Shown here piece after piece: positions 61,755-64,000 of a stretch of 64,000 nt of DNA. The position numbers were made by a program, and so were the translations under genes. The stretch comes from Ecdyonurus torrentis. Lineage: Eukaryota > Arthropoda > Insecta > Ephemeroptera > Heptageniidae. The stretch is taken from NCBI GenBank assembly GCA_949318235.1, contig OX439137.1:2287249-2351248 (forward strand). The letters are read 5' to 3'. Below the pieces are notes generated by a model. The model saw only the letters and a list, made by a program, of their open reading frames with translations, did no database searches and was not told the DNA's origin. Numbering within the stretch: the first letter of the stretch is position 1; the number at the start of each line of letters is the position of its first letter.

Positions 61755-61961
61755 AAGAAAGAGGTATTGCAGTCCATAAACAATTGAGTTGATTGTAAGC
61801 ACAGGTTTCCAATCTTCTCTGAGGATATTGAGACAAACATTGCCTTCCATATCAATATTAGGATGATAAACTGGAGTCTCACATTTTACTTTAGGTGGCT
61901 CGTGTGGATAATTGGGACCAACTTTAAAACTAAATGTAAAGTGACCATTCTTGTAGAAACC
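61755..61961 (-). CDS. UBE2M: UBE2M/UBC12 exon 3 with catalytic cysteine
   Basis: Encodes 69 residues from [10 protein letters not shown] to YGLQYLFL. It contains the E2 core motifs: PPKV, then YHPNID, and [10 protein letters not shown] with the catalytic cysteine and the HPN tripeptide that supports catalysis. [20 protein letters not shown] is nearly identical to human UBE2M, which separates it from ubiquitin E2s. The acceptor TTGCAG/GGT and donor CTT/GTGAGT are both phase 0. The intron on the donor side begins directly with a tRNA-derived SINE, so the 5' splice site is at, or is supplied by, the SINE edge. Confidence 0.97.
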
Positions 61962-62214
61962 CTGCAACAAAATGAAAAGAAACATAAATTATTATTAATT
62001 TTATTTGAAAATATCAATTGAGAAGACTTTAAGTGTGGGTAGGAGGCACCTGGGTAATTTTACTAGTTTTTTTTTCTTCTCCCTCTCTTAATATGACTCC
62101 CATAATGCCTCATATTAATTACAACATCCCCCCCCCCCTTATCTGATGGCAATGGGTCTTGGTATTGTTAGTGACCCTGTTTTCTTGCTACAAAAAATGT
62201 TCTTGTACATTTAA

Positions 62215-62594
62215 ATCCCTTGTCAACTTACTTTTTTATCATTTAGAATACTAGATTGATAATTACCATACCTTATTATCCATGAATTAGACACCAACAC
62301 GTTGACTTTGTATTTATTTTCATTTTAACGGTTATTTCACGCATCTGACGTCACAATGTACCGATGGGGCCGTGATAGGGGTAAAGAACTTACGGAGAGG
62401 GGCTTAAATTTATCACGTGACCAGAGTGGTGACTGTGATTGGTGGCGGTAAATTGTGATGTCAGATGCATGAAATAACTGTCAAAATGAAAATAAATACA
62501 AAATCAACATGTTGGTGTCTAAATCATGGTTAATAAGGTATGGTAATTATCAATCTAGTATTCTAAATGATAAAAAAGTAAGTTGACAAGGGCT
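62215..62594. mobile_element. TTAA foldback MITE family A, copy A4, in UBE2M intron 2
   Basis: TTAA at 62211-62214 and 62595-62598. TGACGTCA at 62346-62353 (partner decayed to TGATGTCA), CACGTG and ATTGG kept. 380 bases. Confidence 0.92.
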
Positions 62595-62816
62595 TTAAAA
62601 ATGAAATATTTTTAACTTTCAATCATAATAAGTTTTTGTAAGAATTTGGTCTTTATTATTATTATTTTTGTTTTTTAATTATTAGCCTATAATTACTTCT
62701 TTGTCTAATTTCAAATGCAGTTTAAAAAAATGATCCAAAGTTACACCCATGGTCTAAAGTTACTGTGGTACTGACAGCTTTTTAAAGTGGTGTTAAATAT
62801 TTTTGTGCTCGCAAGA

Positions 62817-63131
62817 CCATAGACCCCTTGCACATCCTTGCGCTTTCTCGCCATGTTTGTGGTGTCTATTGCATTGTCCAGCATAGGGGAAACATCATTT
62901 TTCCTATTTTTTTAACATAAAAAGAGTTTATTTCAACTGAACAAATTTTTTTCATATTCTTTGAGCTTATTAGGAGCTAGAAATAAGGATTTGATTGAGC
63001 TTTGAAGCTTCTTTTGCTACTAAAAAATAATAATAATAATAATAATAATGATGATGTTTTCCCCTATGCTGGCCAATGTATTCCTGACCAACAAAATGGC
63101 AGCTCTTAAATATGAGTACAACTGGTCTATA
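62817..63131 (+). mobile_element. Repeat family K, copy K3, in UBE2M intron 2
   Basis: ATAGACCCCTTGCACATCC, TCTCGCCATGTTTGTGGTG, GCATTGTCCAGCATAGGGGA and TTCCTGACCAACAAAATGGC; ends near TGGTCTATA. An AAT tract lies inside. Confidence 0.8.
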
Positions 63132-63247
63132 GCACATCTCTTAACTATTCTAACACTAGTGCTGATTTACTATGTATGTCCCTTACTTTTACATCATTAG
63201 GCCAAACATAGAATAAGATAAATAGTACGAGGTACAGAAAACTTGTG

Positions 63248-63250
<3 letters not shown>

Positions 63251-63328
<78 letters not shown>
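63251..63328. repeat. (AT)n microsatellite
   Basis: About 78 bases of AT in UBE2M intron 2, close to the exon 2 donor. Confidence 0.97.
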
Positions 63329-63330
<2 letters not shown>

Positions 63331-63365
63331 TTGACTAGATCAAATAGGTTCGTAAGGTCACTTAC

Positions 63366-63460
63366 TTCATCTGGACTAATGATTAATTTAAAATTAAGAA
63401 GATCGTCTGGATCACTGAATTCTGTATTACATGTCTTTGGAAGGTTCAACTCATTGAGAT
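63366..63460 (-). CDS. UBE2M: UBE2M/UBC12 exon 2
   Basis: Encodes (D)[19 protein letters not shown] and [12 protein letters not shown], matching human [20 protein letters not shown] and the following residues of the E2 fold. The acceptor TTTCAG/AT at 63460 means the Asp codon is split after its first base (phase 1); the donor GAA/GTAAGT at 63366 is phase 0 and joins to GFYKNG of exon 3. The preceding exon should encode the NAE1-docking N-terminal extension (human MIKLFSLKQQKK). I searched 63461-64000 on this strand and found no such exon, so it probably lies to the right of the window. Confidence 0.95.
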
Positions 63461-63581
63461 CTGAAACAACAACAAATAATAACGGCATCAATTTAAATGT
63501 TAAAACAATAATTCAAATTCAAAATATATTTATTCATTTCTTTGATCCTACAATCACAATATCGTTGTGGTTGCGGCGGAA

Positions 63582-63764
63582 GGGCACAAGTCGTTTGGTT
63601 TTCACAACAATGAAGGTAACAAGTTGTTTGGTTTTCAAAACAATGAAGGTAACAAATCGTTTGGTTTTCAAAACAATAAAGGCAACAAATCGTTTGGTTT
63701 TCCAAACAATAAAGGCAACAAGTCGTTTGGTTTTCAAGATTTAAAGGGCACAAGTCACTTTTCA
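63582..63764 (+). repeat. 33-bp minisatellite, ~5.5 units
   Basis: Unit of 33 bases around AAATCGTTTGGTTTTCAAAA; starts at 63582, 63615, 63648, 63681, 63714 and a partial unit. As 33 is a multiple of three, several frames stay open (plus strand GNKSFGFQNNK). Lies upstream of UBE2M exon 2, presumably in intron 1. Confidence 0.92.
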
Positions 63765-64000
63765 TCAATAAACAACATTGCATTTTTTTAATTTTGCTAT
63801 TATTTTCGTATTTTTTTGGGGATTTTTCTAGCAAATACGGCGGAAATGAATGAAAAATAAATCATTAATAAATTCCACATACAAATATTATTATATTTAA
63901 CCTTTATAAGCATTTTATTTCTTTTATTCTTTCGACATTTGAGACGCTTTTAAACGAGTCAATTATTTGAAAGTGACACCATCGCGTCAAAAATAAAAAT
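63765..64000. other. Unassigned DNA at the right edge
   Basis: No sign of the UBE2M N-terminal exon on the minus strand. Confidence 0.5.

Larger units (their letters stand above)
61962..63365 (-). other. UBE2M intron 2 with MITEs A4, K3 and an (AT)n tract
   Basis: Bounded by GTAAGT at 63365 and TTGCAG ending at 61962, 1404 bases. It holds a TTAA-flanked family A MITE, a family K repeat and a long AT microsatellite 38 bases or so from the exon 2 donor. Confidence 0.85.

Noticed and set aside
61680..61760. tRNA gene on the minus strand
   Set aside because: SINE head: the acceptor stem lacks pairing and it runs into SINE body.
63582..63764. CRISPR-like array
   Set aside because: Units are contiguous with no spacers, and the genome is eukaryotic.
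63461..64000. UBE2M first exon
   Set aside because: No minus-strand sequence resembling the MIKLFSLKQQ-type N-terminus with a phase-1 donor.

Overview
Eukaryotic, animal nuclear DNA: very AT-rich (roughly 30% GC by eye), dense in long microsatellites and homopolymer runs, with small exons separated by repeat-filled introns. Two conserved genes are present, both partial and both on the minus strand. The MYPT fragment resembles arthropod/protostome Mbs more than the vertebrate proteins, so a protostome invertebrate (possibly an arthropod) is the best guess; this is inference and the species is not identified.

Layout, right to left in the direction of transcription. (1) 60.66-63.46 kb: exons 2, 3 and 4 of a UBE2M/UBC12 gene (NEDD8-conjugating E2). 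Its N-terminal exon is not found and should lie beyond the right edge. (2) 55.46-60.66 kb: AT-rich intergenic DNA with one foldback repeat and one hAT-type MITE. (3) 55.21-55.46 kb: first coding exon of a myosin phosphatase targeting subunit (MYPT, PPP1R12/Mbs), with the PP1-docking KVKF motif. (4) 11.25-55.21 kb: a ~44 kb first intron. (5) 11.00-11.25 kb: second coding exon of MYPT (ankyrin repeats). Remaining exons should lie beyond the left edge. A 200-N assembly gap (31557-31756) lies in the intron.

The rest is mobile DNA, nearly all short and non-autonomous. I recognise about a dozen MITE/foldback families by copies inside the window (called A-U here). Families A, C and G are bounded by TTAA (piggyBac-like target). 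Family D, mariner-like M and others are bounded by TA. One element has a 10-bp duplication (Mutator-like) and one has 8-bp flanks (hAT-like). Several nested insertions let the empty site be read directly, which establishes target-site preference and insertion order. tRNA-derived SINEs, LINE 3' remnants, a 473-bp near-perfect palindrome, a 33-bp minisatellite and a ~340-bp tandem duplication are also present. No intact transposase or reverse transcriptase is visible.

The most unusual signal is the repeated occurrence of the palindrome TGACGTCA (CRE/ATF consensus): I located more than 30 copies, mostly inside unrelated MITE families A, C, D, E and U. Family A also keeps a CCAAT box and a CACGTG E-box in all four copies. 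Family F carries CCAAT boxes plus an ACGTCA core. The MYPT intron therefore looks like an array of dispersed, promoter-like motif cassettes carried by MITEs. Whether they are functional cannot be told from sequence alone.
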